Source: Guyanagaster necrorhizus | Lineage: Eukaryota > Basidiomycota > Agaricomycetes > Agaricales > Physalacriaceae | DNA: 64,000 nucleotides | Direction: 5' to 3' | Assembly: GCF_019112545.1 (NCBI RefSeq) | Contig: NW_025064901.1 | Location: 500,880 to 564,879 of the forward strand | Shown: positions 12,400-24,849 of the stretch, one piece after another | Numbering within the stretch: the stretch's first letter is position 1 | Layout of the letters: each line of letters begins with the position of its first letter | Program-made: the position numbers and the translations under genes | The notes under the pieces: model-generated | The model's database searches: none | What the model was told of the DNA's origin: nothing | The model's input: the letters and a program-made list of their open reading frames with translations, nothing else

Positions 12400-12900
12400 T
12401 GTTACACACATGCTACTGGCCTCCATGTCACCTCAACCAACCATGGATTCAATCATGGAAACCCACCAGACTCTGGCCACTCTCTATTACCTATTAATTT
12501 TATTTTCACCATTATTATTTCACATCCATATTTCATATTGTAATATCTAGACCCCAAACTTGATAGTGAATATTGACATCAGAACCCAATGGAACTCGAC
12601 TTGGAATTAGCTACCATTAGTATATAAAGCCATGTATAACTATTGTAACTACTCAGTTTGAATATCAACTTGGATAAGCCATCTACACTTTGCACTCACT
12701 TCAACTCCTCTCTACCTCATCTGTCAGATTCTGCTCTGAAGAATATTCCTGTTTGCTTCTCTGATGAAACTCTGTTCTGTCCATCCAGATCCTTGGGCTC
12801 TGACTCAAGGGTGACATTGCCAATAGCTTCATTGACACTCATGCACTCTGCTGAACTCTGTGCATGCACTCAAGCCCACTTGATTGGCATGTTTCTAACA
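12400..12900 (+). repeat. Solo LTR of family B in the integrase of C-1
   Basis: A complete 501-bp LTR, TGTTAC...TAACA, flanked by a perfect 5-bp duplication GAATC (12395-12399 and 12901-12905). Family C integrase sequence continues on both sides, so a full element inserted and later lost its body by LTR-LTR recombination. It is in plus orientation, opposite to B-1, B-2 and B-3. A coding-like frame inside it recurs in the LTRs of B-1 and B-2; I regard it as a by-product of LTR conservation. Confidence 0.93.
12621..12665 (+). promoter_or_regulatory. Family B LTR TATA box and self-primer
   Basis: TATATAAAG at 12621-12629 is followed 34 bp later (first base to first base) by AGTTTGAATAT at 12655-12665. 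That 11-mer is the reverse complement of the sequence found two bases inside the internal region after the B-1 and B-2 5' LTRs. The TATA-to-start distance is what a core promoter needs, so the transcript 5' end and the primer would coincide. Confidence 0.6.
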
Positions 12901-15700
12901 GAATCCTGCTAAGGGAAGCTATTATGTCCAGTCATTCTGCTGATAATTAATGAATATTCATAAATATTTTTTAATCTCTTGATTAACTCTCTCTGTTTGT
13001 TCATCCATTTGGGAATAGTATACTATTGATAGATTCTCAGTGATTCTAAGTAGCTTATACAGCTTCTTTATAAACTGCAAGATGAATTGTGGGCCTCAGT
13101 CTGAGATAATTTTGTCTGGAAGGCTATGATGGGTATATACATAGTCTTGAAAAAGTCATGCCCATTCTTCTGCATTTAAACTCATATTGATGGCAATGAA
13201 AATAAGTTCTTTAAAAAATCAATCCACAACAGCTAGGATAGCATTATGTCCTTTAGACTCAGGAAGAGAGCCTATCATGTCTACTGAAATTATTTCCATT
13301 TGTCTGAAGAGATCTCATTGAGATGTAATAGTGCTGTCTACTTCTGAGTGCTGGCTTTAGTTCTTTGGCATGTTTCACACCCTTTGATATAGGCTTCTAC
13401 TGATTTTCAAAGATTAGGCCACCAATAATTTCAGGTGATCAGCTTCTGTGTTTTTGCAATCTCTGGATGTCCTGCTGTTGGATGGTCATGACAGGTGGCT
13501 ATGATTTTCTCTTATAGCTTCTTGCTTGCTGAGATATATAATTAGTTGTGGAAATAGAGTATTCCCTCCTCAAGAGTTCATCCTTCCTCTTTATTGTTAA
13601 TGGCCAACTGTACTGAGTCCTCTGTAAATTTCTTTTCTCTTTGCATCTTTTTTAAGATTTCAGAGGCAGTTAGAAAGATCATGATATTTATATAGAATAT
13701 TTCTGGCTTGAGTACTATCATTTCTTTATTATCCTTTCCTCCCTGGTCATGGTCTGCCCTTCAGCTGAGTAGGTCTGCCTTTTTGTTGGCAGTATCCAGT
13801 TTATGATAGAGGCTAAAGTGATATTCAGCTAATTCTATTACCTATTGTACTTGTCATTGATTCAGTTTTTGTAGTTTTTTGAAATACTAGAGGTTTTAGT
13901 GATCAGTTCATATTTTGAAATCATACTTGGCTTCTATCAGATAATGACACCATTCATCCAAGGCTGTCATTATCATGAACAGCTCTTTGTCATAGATTTT
14001 ATAACTTCATTTTGTAACAGAGAGTGCTTTTGACAGGTATGCAATTAGTTTCCACTGTCTCTCCTACTCTTGGCTAAGAATGACTCCTAGAGCTCCTTCA
14101 GATGCATCTGCTTTGATTTTAAACCTTTTATCATCAATGAAAATGACCAGGATAAGATCTGAACAAATCTGATGCTTGATTTCTTGGAATGCCTGTTTCT
14201 AAGCTTTTATCCACTTCCACTCTGCCTTTTCAGTAAGCTTGGTTAGTGGCAAGACCATTCAGCTATATCCTTCTATGAATTATTGATAGAAGTTAGCAAA
14301 TCCTAAAAAGGATTGCAGTTTCTTCTTCTTGGCTAGTATGAGCTACTCTTGTATTTCTGCTATCTTTATGGGATTTATTTGTAGTTTTCCTTCATCAATA
14401 ATAAGTTCTAGATATTCTATTTTCAGAGTTTCAAACTTGCATTTTTCTGGTTTTAGATATAATTTGTTTTCTCAAAGAAGTTATAGCATCTGCTATACTA
14501 CAGCCTGGTGCTCTTCAAGGATCTTTGAGAAAATCATTATATTATCCAGATAAATAATGACCTTCTCTTGTGTGATAAGATCTTAGAAAACATCATTTAT
14601 TATAGTTTGAAAGGTTGCTGGAGAGTTGGTGAGTCTAAAGAATATCACCAGTGGCTCAAACAGTCTTTGGTTGATTCAGAATGTGGCTTTTTATTTATCT
14701 CCTTCTTTGATTTGGATATTATTATATCTCTATCAGATATCTAGTTTGGTGAAGTATCTGGCTCCTGATAGTTTGTCTATAAACTCAGAAATTAATAGAA
14801 GTGAGTACTGATTTTTAATAGTAAGGTCATTAAGTTTTCAGTAATTCTGAACTGGTCACAACTTTCCATTCTTCTTTTTTACAAAAAAAAAAGAAAAGGC
14901 TATAAAAGACTTAGATTCTTAGATTCTTCTGCTAGTTAGAATTTTATCCAAGAATTTATCTAACTCTTCCTGTTCAGCCCTTTCTAGTGGGTACACCTTG
15001 CAGTTCAGATTGGTGTTTGCTCTTGATATCAGTTTAATGGCATGATCTCATGGTTTTCTTGGTGGTAGTTTATCAAAGTTTTCCTTACTGAATACATCAA
15101 TAAAGTCTCTGTACTGTCTGAGAACCATCTCTTCAAAAAACTTCTTAGGTTTTTCTGCATATGCTTTAGCAGCTAACTCATTCAAAGTGGTGCCTGCTGC
15201 TTGGATCTCTATAGCTGATTGAGTGTCTACTATTAAGAGTTGATCTCTCTTTTCCATTTTCTATCATATCATTTCTTTTGGTTTGTCTTGGTCTGGATGG
15301 ACTCTCTATCCTCTGATACAGGTGCATTCATCAAAAACAACTTCTCCTTTCTTTCAATCTATCTATGGGTTATGCTTCCAAAGCCAATCATGTTCTAGAA
15401 ACACTTCTCAGTTATAGAGATGGGTTACAGCAAAGTCTATTTGCTCAACATGCCTGTTTCCAGTGATCATTCATAGTTCATAGTACTCTGATATAGACTC
15501 TCCATTATTGAGGGTTTTATCTGCATTATACACTGAAATAGATCTAGAAATTTTTCAGGTATTAAACTCATTCTATTGGATAGAGTTTTTATCTATGAAA
15601 CTTCTCATGCATCCACTGTCTAATAAGATCTTAGTGCTCACCACTTGATGGGTGTCCAGTGTCTTTAGTTAGATTCAGAGAACAGTTTCATCTCCACCCT

Positions 15701-16349
15701 TTTCTCTCCATATGTACTTTTTCTCTTGTCATACTTCTTCTAGCACTTACAGTGCTTCATCTTCTTCTATACTTTAGAGTATATTGATCAGATTCTAATC
15801 AGCTTCAGCCTGTTGTTTCAGATGTATTTATTCTTTCAGCATGGCTAAGACTACTGGATTTGAAGATTCTTTTATAGCCTATAGTACTTAGGCAGCTGTG
15901 TTTGGCTTTCTTTATCCTGTTACTGTCTTTAGTTCAGAGTGCTCTTCTCTTGGTTACTCCACTGCTTGTTCAGGCTGGGACTTTCTCTTATGAGCTCCAT
16001 GCTGAATGGTCAGTTCTATTCTTAGTTCTAGTGGCAATATATGTAGTTTAGATTCCACTTCCTCCTGTGCTTTTTTTTCAGTTCTTGGCAGAATAATAAA
16101 ATATACCTTATGGAGCATTGCTTGCTCAGTTTAGCTCTCAAGAGCATTTCAGTTTTTTTACATATTTTTTTTTTCTTTTCGAGCAGCAAATATTTATTAC
16201 CAGTTCTTACAGAGAATATCTTAGTATTGGTAGGTATAATATCTGATTTAGAATATGCTATTTTAGTATCATCTGCTTTAGTCAAGAAAATGTTAGAAAT
16301 CTATCTATATACACATCAAGAGATTACCTGCCAAAATCCTTTTGAGATT
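15701..16349 (-). other. Degenerate 5' part of C-1 (protease linker, gag remnant?)
   Basis: Minus-strand sequence upstream of the C-1 protease. Short Lys/Glu-rich frames are present (16028-16285), but I cannot recognise a capsid or zinc knuckle. There is no 5' LTR; the sequence abuts the LTR scrap of A-3 at about 16350. C-1 has therefore lost its 5' end, or A-3 arrived with a deletion. Confidence 0.4.
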
Positions 16350-18385
16350 TGATTCCTCCCTTCTTTAGAAAAAATCATAACATTACCTCCTTTAAGACTA
16401 TTATCTCAATGGCTATTCTAAAGAGAGTTCATAGTCATATATTGTATCATTGGCATTTATTTATCTATTGATTAGATTCAGAGCTATAATCCTTCTAGCT
16501 AATCAGAGTTCCTCTATCTTGTGCATAAATCTTGCAGAGTCTGTGGTTAAGAACTTGATCAATTTTGTAATATTCTTTATTATCAATTAGGTCAGATTCA
16601 GGTGGTGGTAGATTTTCTTGGTTCATGAATATGAAGGCTACATAAAGCATAAAAAGGGTCTCATTAAAGACATTATAAATCTTCCAGCCAGTGGATAGAT
16701 ATAATTTATATGCAGAACTGCTGACTTTGGTGAAAACTGGAAAGGGGCCAGTTTGTTTGTTGGCAAGTTTCTATTTGGGACAGAGAAGGTGGAGATTTAT
16801 CATATCAAGCCACACTTTGTTGTTAATGGCATATTTATGAGCCATGGAATAGTGTTTGTCATACTGTTCCTTTATTGTTAATGCTGTCTTTTCAAGGGTG
16901 GCACATGTTTTATTGTGGATTTTGGTTATAGCATATGCAAACTCAGATGATGCAGGGGTAGTTGTGTGGATGCATTCCATATAGGAGACATTAAGGTGAT
17001 GACTGTGGTTGATAAAGAATAGGATTTTCTCAGTAGCAGCATGGATGTGGTTGTTATGTTAGAAGATAGTGAGAGTGAGCCATTTAACTCAGTCATCTTA
17101 GTGATAGTTGATAAACAATCAGAGATACTTCTCAATCTCCTGATTGACTTGTTCTGTCTGACCATTGGTTTGCAGATAATATGTTGTAAAAGCATTGTGG
17201 TGAATATTTAGAAGTCAATATAAATTATCAAGAAACTTTGAGATGAATTGCAGTCTATGATCAGAAATAATGATCTGGAGCATGCTGTATTTGAAGTACA
17301 TCTTGTCACAGAGGATCTTGGCCCATCTTTCTAATGTTAGTTCTGTCAACCACATGACTGGGATGATCACTTTTGAGAAGCAGTTGATAATTACTAGTAT
17401 AATATCATAGCCATTACAGTCAGATAGTCTGGTAACTATATCCACCAAAATATGAATCCATAGTGATTGGGGGATCTTGTTCAGGTAGAGAGGAGCTGCA
17501 TATGGCTAGGTCAATGTCTTTTCCTGTTGGCACATTTCACATCCCTTTACATAATGTTTAATGTCCTGACCCATCTTTGGCCACTAATACTCCCACAGAA
17601 CTAGCTTCTTAGTCTTCACAATTTCAGGATGTCCTGCCATTGCATGGTCATGGCAGGTGGTGATAATTTTGCCCTGAAGTTGTTGATCCCTCAGAATATA
17701 GATTTATCCATTATAATGGATCAGCCTATCTTCTTTTGTCATTCTGTGCTCCTGATTAAGTGATAGAGCCACTCATTGGTTCCATTTGCTACTGTCTCAT
17801 ATTGCACTCTTGATCCATTCATAAATTTTCTCCTCTGTTGGCATTATCATCATTTGGGCTTCAATAATATTACTTTCTTGTTGTCTGTATTTCCTTGATC
17901 ATGATCAGCTCATTGGCTAAGAAGGTCTGTCATCTTATTTGTAGCACTAGCCTTGTAATGAAGAGTGTAGTTGTACTTGGAGAGTTCTATTACCCAGCAC
18001 ACTTGTCAATGATTGAGCTTCTGAGGAAGTTGAAAATATCAGAGGTTCTGATGATCAATCCAGATCTCAAAAGTCTGAACCATACCAATCAGATAGTGCC
18101 ACCACTCTATGAGAGTGAGTATGATTGTGAAAAGCTTTCTATTATAAATCTTATAGTTGTGTTTAGTGACTATAACTGTTAATGCTTTGGAGAGAAATGC
18201 TACCAGTCACCACTTTCCATTTTGCTCCTGAGAGAGTACAGCCACAATTGCTCCTTCACTCAAGTTGGCTTTGATCCTGAATCATTCTTCCTATATTGGG
18301 ATTGCAAGAATCATGTCTTCAGCAAGTCATCATTTAAGATCATCAAACACAGTTTGCTGGGAGTGTCCTCAATTCCATTCACTGA
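16350..18385 (-). pseudogene. pol: Family A pol 3' fragment, copy A-3 (chromodomain, integrase, RNase H)
   Basis: A short LTR remnant ending in atcataaca (16382) is followed by the family A polypurine tract (16383-16396), then minus-strand chromodomain (about 16410-16620), integrase C-terminus with WLDMINLHL (16771-16980), integrase core (about 17000-17450), zinc-binding end (about 17540-17700) and RNase H (about 17850-18385). It aligns collinearly with 58276-60300 of A-8. It stops inside RNase H, where the plus-strand copy A-4 begins, so the two copies meet head to head at a rearrangement point. Confidence 0.85.
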
Positions 18386-19425
18386 GAACAGTGAGGATGA
18401 GGGGGGAGATGAGGACAAGGATGTGGAGAGGATCTGGGATATCCCTCTTAAATGGAGACAGTGGGAATACTCAGAAGAAGAGACTGATGAAGAGGCCTTG
18501 GTCAAAGAAATTCAATGCAGTTGAAAGAAGAAATATGAAGGGTTATATGAGAAGAAAATATACTTTTTATAGAAGGACATCTAATGGCTGGCATCAGACA
18601 TGGGGCAGAAGTATATTTACATAGACAGTAATAAACAGCAGGATATTTTACAATATTCTGCTACTAATTATGCTATTAACACTTACAACAGATAGTATCT
18701 GGAGAATTAACTCAGCAAACTGCCAAAGTACAAATCAAAATTCGACATCCAACCTATGCCATAGACTCCATTAATAGCACTAAAGTGAGCCATCTACATG
18801 GCTCCATCTCTCCAAACAGCCAAGAGCCAATATTTTTATTCTATACTGATATTAACTGATTTCTCATCAACTGCAAGCAATATTTTAAGGTTTATATTGC
18901 CTTCTTTAGGACTGACATAAACTGCATCACCTTTGCCTCCTCTTACCTTGAGGACAAGGCTAAAACATGGTAGATCCTGATCTCCCTCAATTTCTTCTCT
19001 TCTATCTGACAGCACTACCAACTACCATCCTAGCCAGTCTTCAAACAGATGCTCATGGACAAGCAATCAAACCTCTAGGAGTATCACAAACCAAATCAAT
19101 TGCAGACTACAAACAATGCAAAGACTGGCAATCAGACCAGTGTCACTAAATCTACCACTTCAATGACTACTCTCTCTTATAGAACACAGAGGACCAGAAC
19201 TGGTACTACTTATACCAGGACTGGGAAACCAATGGACATTGATTGTCTTAAAAAGAAGGGGAAGTGCTTCAATTGTGAACAGAAGGGCCATATGTTGAGG
19301 GACTGCCCAAAGAAGAAATGCACAAGAGAGAATATTTGAGTGCAGATTGCTGAACTACAGAAGGAAGATGAAGAACTCAGCAAAGAGATGAAGATCAAAG
19401 AGGTAAAAGGTGAGGCCAATCAGTG
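18386..19425 (+). pseudogene. gag: Decayed family A leader end and gag (A-4)
   Basis: The first part encodes an acidic stretch (SEDEGGDEDKDVERIW) matching the leader ORF of other copies. Conserved gag follows from about 18840; the CCHC knuckle CFNCEQKGHMLRDC is intact at about 19267-19308. It ends with the family-wide boundary CAGTGAGTGATTC at 19422-19434. Frames are interrupted by stops and indels. Confidence 0.8.
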
Positions 19426-22400
19426 AGTGATTCTACTGAGTCAGCCAAGAAACAGAACAGTGTGTTACCAGTAGCTGTGGGACAGACTAATAGTACTTCT
19501 GTAGATACTACTATGCCTAACTTATGCATGCATTCAAATATACTCAAATCTACCACACACACTTTGTATGAATCACTAAAAGAAAAGACTCAATTGCCCA
19601 TGGGCCAAAGAAGGAGAGAGACTCCCACCAAATGACTAAAGCTATTTGACACTAAAGGATCTGGAGAGCCATCAAAGATACTAGAACAGAGGAAGAAGCA
19701 AAGGCAGTACTCAAGAACTGAGTATATAAGATCAGAGTAGAGGAAGTAGTTGACAAAGTAATTGAAGGAATGCAATGGGCCAAATGGTGCCAGGCCCTGA
19801 AATAGCTTGATAAACTCCACAGGCCCCAAAGATATGTTTGATAAACAAAGACTCTGAGATAGGATCTAACAACTAAAGTCCAAGTTGAAACACTCACCAA
19901 CTGATCAATGCATGTGGTAACCACCTTAATCAATAGTGGATGCACTGGCAGCTCCATTAACTGTGCTTTTATCACTAAGTACAATCTTCCAATCAGAGTC
20001 ACTGCAGCCTTGATCCCTATATACAATGCTGACAGAACTAAGAACCAAGCCAGTTCAATCACCAAATTTATTGAGTTATGTCTGATGATTGATGACCACT
20101 TGGAATGGATTGATTTGGCCATCACTAACCTAAAAACTAAAGAGATATTCCTGGGTCACAACTGGTTGATCTGGCATAACTCTCTAGTAAACTGAAAAAC
20201 CAGGCAGATCACCTTTATGCACTGCAAGTGCTAAAAAATCCTATTCAAATTGCTAGATAAAGACTCAGAAGATTGCTGAGATAAGAAGATGGAGGATGGC
20301 AAGACTATCCTTGCCATTGATCTTCAGCAAGCATTACACATTTGGATGATTCACCATGCCAATGATCTAGCAGCAAAAGCTAATGCAGAAAAGAAAGAGA
20401 AGATATTCAAGAAAATGGTTTCAGAATGGGCACAAGACTATCAGGACTTGTTTGACAAGGAAAGTTTCAATGAACTCCTGAAACTCAAGCTCTGAGACCA
20501 TGTCATTGAGCTTATTCCCAATGCCAATGCAAATATCAACTGTAAAACCTACTTGCTCAGAATTTATGAACAACAGGAACTCAATAAGTTCCTGGATAAA
20601 AATCTCTCTAGCAGATGTATCCAACTCTCAAAATTCCCAATGGCATCACCATTCTTCTTTGTCAGGAAGAAGAATGGTAAACTCCAACTGGTATAAGATT
20701 ACCAGAAATTAAATGAGATGATGATTAAAAATTGTTATCCTCTCCTCTTAATTTCCAAGCTAATGGACAAGCTGTGGGATGCCAAGTACTACACTAAGCT
20801 GGATGTCAGATGGGAATACAATAACATACAGATCAAGGAGAGTGATGAATGGAAGATGGCTTTTTGAGCCAACTAAGGGCTTTTCAAGCCTACAGTAATG
20901 TTTTTTGGACTCATGAATTTCTCTGCCACCTTCTAATAGATGATGAATGACATCTTCAAAGATCTCATTGCCACAGGAAAAGTAATGATTTATCTTGATG
21001 ATATCCTTATCATGTCCAAGACATGGGAGAAGCATTGAAGGCTAGTCTGACAGATACTAGCTCTGATGAGAAAGCACAAACTCTTTCTCAAGATGGAGAA
21101 ATATGAATTTGAAGTTCTAGAAATAGAGTATTTGGGAGTTATTATTAGTGAAGAAAGCATATAAATGGACTTCATCAAGATAGCCAGAGTATTAGAATAG
21201 CTGAAACCAACAAAGAAGAAGAAACTTCAATCCTTCTTAAGATTCACCAACTTCTACCACTGGTTCATCAGAGATTACAGCAAGATCATATACTCTATGA
21301 CACAGTTGACAGAAAATGCACTATAGACCTGGGAAGCCCTCCAACAGGACACATTTGATGAACTCAAATGATGACTGATAGAGAATATCATCCTTGCTAT
21401 TCTGACACAGGACAGAAAGTTTAGAGTAGAAGCCAACTGAAGTGAAGGAGCCATTGAAGCAGTGCTATCTCAGAAACAAGATAGAAAGTGGTGTAGCCTT
21501 GGAGAAGTGGCACCATTATCTCATTAGTGCTGTACAGACCTTTGAGATCTGAACCAATCATCAAAATCTCTGATACTTTCACTCATCTCAAAAATTGAAT
21601 TAATGACAAGTATGCTGGGTTACTAAATTATCCCAGTATGAATACACCTTACATCACAAAGTGGAAGTAGCCAATAAAAAGGCAGATCTCTTTAGCTGAC
21701 AAGCAGATTATGATCAGAGCAGCAATGACAACAATAGAGTCATACTATTAAAACCCAAGCATTTTTGGATGATGATAATGCTGACAGAAGAAGAGATACA
21801 CAAGAGGATCAAGAGTGTAACACAGGACAGTCACAAATGAGACCAATACATGGCCTCATCATTAAATCACAAGCAAGAAATGGTTAAAGAAGGAGGATTA
21901 ATTTATTATGACAGATGAATCTATATCCCATGAGACCAGAGACTCTGTGGTGAGATCATCTCCATGTATCATGACCATGCAATAGTGAGACACTCAGAAA
22001 TTGCCAAAACCAAGGAGTTAGTGTTGTGGAAGTACTGGTGGCTGAAGATGAGTCAGGACATCAAATGATATGTTAAAGGATGCAAAACTTACTAATGAGG
22101 CAAGTCATTGACATGACTATAGGCTGCACTGCTCCACCTGAATAAGGTCTCTCTATCACCATAGACTCATATCTTGGTGGATATGATTACTGGATTATCT
22201 GATTGCAATAGCTATAATATGATTCTCATTATTGTTGACCAGTTCTTGAAGGCAATCATTCTAGTCATATGCTCTACAGAATTAATGTCTGAAGGGTAAG
22301 CCAAGATTTTACATGATGAAGTTTATGCCAAGTATGATATGCCTCAAGTCATCATCTTTGTTAAGCCTAAATTTCACATGACCAATAACATGTGATAAAC

Positions 22401-23790
22401 TGATAGAACCTTGCACTTCAGGTTATACTATCAGAGTCCACTGATATGTTGTTGGCATTGTGTAGTCAAGGTGGTTACAAGTTGCTCAAGATAAGATAGT
22501 GGAGAATAAACTTTAGCTTGAAGCTGAGGTACTACAGTGAGAGCTATGCTACTTAAATACTAATTTCTTATTGTGCTAAGAATATAACTACTTAATTGTC
22601 CTTGCTGGTGCTGTGTAGCATATTGTTCAGCATTGCTAAGATATCTACAAAAAGTATTGTCCTGCTGTTGTGCTGTTATTGCTGTTATTGCTGCACAAAG
22701 ATAAGAGAGGCTTCTCTGTCTTTGTGCTGCTGTGTGACTTCACAGCAGTGACCAGAATCAGGGTGGTGCTAATGACTAAGCATTCCCACAATCCTAAGCA
22801 CTGAGTCTAGGTGCTCTAACTAAGCAGAAATAGGGATCAATCCTGAATAAATCAAGGAAAAAGAAAAAGAAAATAGGAAAAATCATAACAATCTTAGACT
22901 GAAGCTCACAATTCATCTCTAAGTTCTTTATCACCTTCTGACCATTCAATGAAATACTTCAACTGCATACTATCCACAGACCAATGGCTAAATAGAGTGA
23001 GTTAATCAAGAGATCAAAAAATATCTCTGACTCTTTATTAACTATCATCAAGATGACTGGATGGAATGGCTTGTGCTTGCAGCATTCTAACATAACAACT
23101 ATGTACACTCCACCACAGGCAAAACTCTCTTTTTCATCAACTATGGCTGACACCCTAATGTCTCTCATACCAAATGTGCCTATACTATAACCTCAGCCTC
23201 TTTAAACTTCATATCCATCATGATCAAGATCCATAATAAAATCTGAATCACCTTTAAAAAAGCAGCTATCTCTATGAAAAAACAGTATGACAAATATCAT
23301 GCTCCAGCATACATGTATCACCCTAACAATAAGGTCTGGTTGGATACAACCAACCTCTATCTCTTATGACCAAAACAGAAACTCACTGACAAGCATACTG
23401 GGTCATTCTCTATTATCACTGAAGTCAGCAGTTCTATTTACAAACTCTGCCTTTTATCTAATTGAAAGATTCACAATATATTTAATGAATTATTACTCAC
23501 TCTCTTTGTCACTCCTGTGTTCCCTAATCAGAAATGACCTCCATCTCCACCCTCTGACTTGATTGATGATGAGGAGCATTATGAAATTGATCAAATATTA
23601 TATCATTGACTCTATAAAGTTAGAGCATGTGGTGGAAAAATGATAATGACTATTGACTACTTAGTTAGCTGGAAGAGCTATAGCCTGGAATCTAATCAAT
23701 AGGTGAATAAAAAATATATGAATGCTGATGATGCTATAAAGAACTATGAATTATTCTCAAATTAAGCTATCAGAATAATAGTCTTAAAGA
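19426..23790 (+). pseudogene. pol: Decayed family A pol (A-4)
   Basis: The protease region (19908-20195) reads LINSGCTGSSIN, with the catalytic Asp changed to Asn. The spacer ends KLKL and then TGA, in place of the Trp codon of the usual KPWDHAI. RT at about 20600-21250 keeps IYLDDILIMSK (20990-21025). RNase H about 21360-21720; integrase about 21800-23480, split by the solo LTR; chromodomain with YLVSWKSYS about 23560-23750. At the RT/RNase H border the frame reads NAL-TAG-TW, the same Trp-to-stop position as in A-8 and A-6. Confidence 0.85.
22359..22890 (-). repeat. Solo family A LTR in the integrase of A-4
   Basis: 532 bp, from tgttaagc to atcataaca, flanked by a perfect duplication ATCTT (22354-22358 and 22891-22895). 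Joining the flanks restores the integrase segment corresponding to A-8 VVISDRGPQF. Minus orientation, opposite to its host element. Confidence 0.93.
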
Positions 23791-23798
23791 GGGGGTAA

Positions 23799-24207
23799 TG
23801 TTATGATTTTTCTATTTTCTCCTTTAAATTAACTCCTATTTATACTTAGTCAGAGTGTCTATTCCAGTGCTTAAGACTGTGAGACTGGCTTAGTCATTAC
23901 AACAAGCTGAGTCTATTATTGTCTTTCAATATGACAATGACATTTGATAATATACAATAATTCTTTTGTAGATAATAGTAATACTTAAGGACAACAAGCA
24001 CAATGACTTGGACAGACACAATAAGTAGTAGTATATTTATCTTGATAGATGAGTAGTATATAAGTAGAATAGCTCTTGCTGTATAACCTCAGCTTCAAGC
24101 TGAAGTCTATTCATATCACTTCACTTTCAAGCTTTCTTGCAAAAGGCCTTGAAGTATATTAGTCAACAGATACAAACAGTAGACTCAGATATAACTGTAT
24201 GAATATG
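23799..24207 (+). repeat. Family A 3' LTR of A-4, first part
   Basis: Begins tgttatg directly after the polypurine tract. It is interrupted at 24207/24208 by B-1 and resumes at 33943. It contains the TATA/self-primer block (about 24050-24110). Together with 33943-33994 the LTR is about 461 bp. Confidence 0.9.
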
Positions 24208-24705
24208 TGTTAAGAACATGCCAATTGAGTGGGCTTGAGTGCATGCACAGAGTCCAGTGGAGTGCATGGGTGTTGACAAAGCTATTGGCAATGTCACTCT
24301 TGAGTCAGAGCCCAAGGATCTGGATGGACAGAATGGAGTTCCATTAGAGAAGTGAACCAAAATGTCCTTTGGAGTGGAATCTGACAAACAAAGTAAGGAG
24401 GAGTTGAAGTGGGTGTGAAGTGTAAATGGCTTATCCAAGTTGATATTTGAACTGAGTAGTTATGATGATGTATATAGCTTTATATACTAATGGTAGCTAA
24501 TTTCAAGTCAGGTTCTATTGGGTTCCAGTGTCAGTATTCATTACCAAGTTCAGGGTCTAGATATTACAATGTGAAATACAGATGTGAAATGATAATGGTG
24601 AAATGAAATTAGTAGATAATGGGAAGTGGCCAGAGTCCAGTGGGTAGCATGATTGGATTCATGGTTGGTTGAGGTGACATGGAGGCTGGCAGCATGTGCA
24701 TAACA
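24208..24705 (-). repeat. B-1 3' LTR
   Basis: tgttaag...gcataaca on the plus strand. The sense polypurine tract CTAAGGGGGAGATAC lies directly next to it (24706-24720). The self-primer copy near 24440-24452 reads AGTTCAAATAT in sense, while the 5' LTR of the same element keeps the ancestral CG (AGTTCGAATAT). Confidence 0.93.
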
Positions 24706-24849
24706 GTATCTCCCCCTTAGCATTCTTGCTCTCAAGAGCACAGATCCCAATGGCTAGTGGGGCCACATGAAAGATTGTTGATGACTATGAGAGTTTTGCA
24801 GCTTGAACTGAAACCACTATCTTTACCTATGTTATCACTCACACACTCC

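Larger units (their letters stand above)
11470..15700 (-). pseudogene. pol: Family C pol (protease to chromodomain), split by a B solo LTR
   Basis: On the minus strand the order is protease (about 15570-15640, reads ILLDSGCMRSFIDKNSI), spacer ending in NFDKLPPRKP (15048-15257), RT (about 14300-15040, active site IYLDNIMIFSK with the second Asp of the pair changed to Asn), RNase H (about 13700-14250), integrase zinc finger and core (about 12906-13600), then after the solo LTR the integrase C-terminus (11864-12142, REPFKITKKIDDEAYEL) and a chromodomain-like segment (WFLVYFKKYGNEKNQ, about 11770-11850). Many stops. The element resembles a chromovirus more diverged from A-8 than any A copy. Confidence 0.8.

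Noticed and set aside
12658..12912. Open frame inside the family B LTR that recurs in B-1 and B-2 LTRs, alternately on either strand
   Set aside because: It follows LTR orientation and begins around the proposed transcription start; it is explained by LTR sequence conservation and low stop density. No domain seen.
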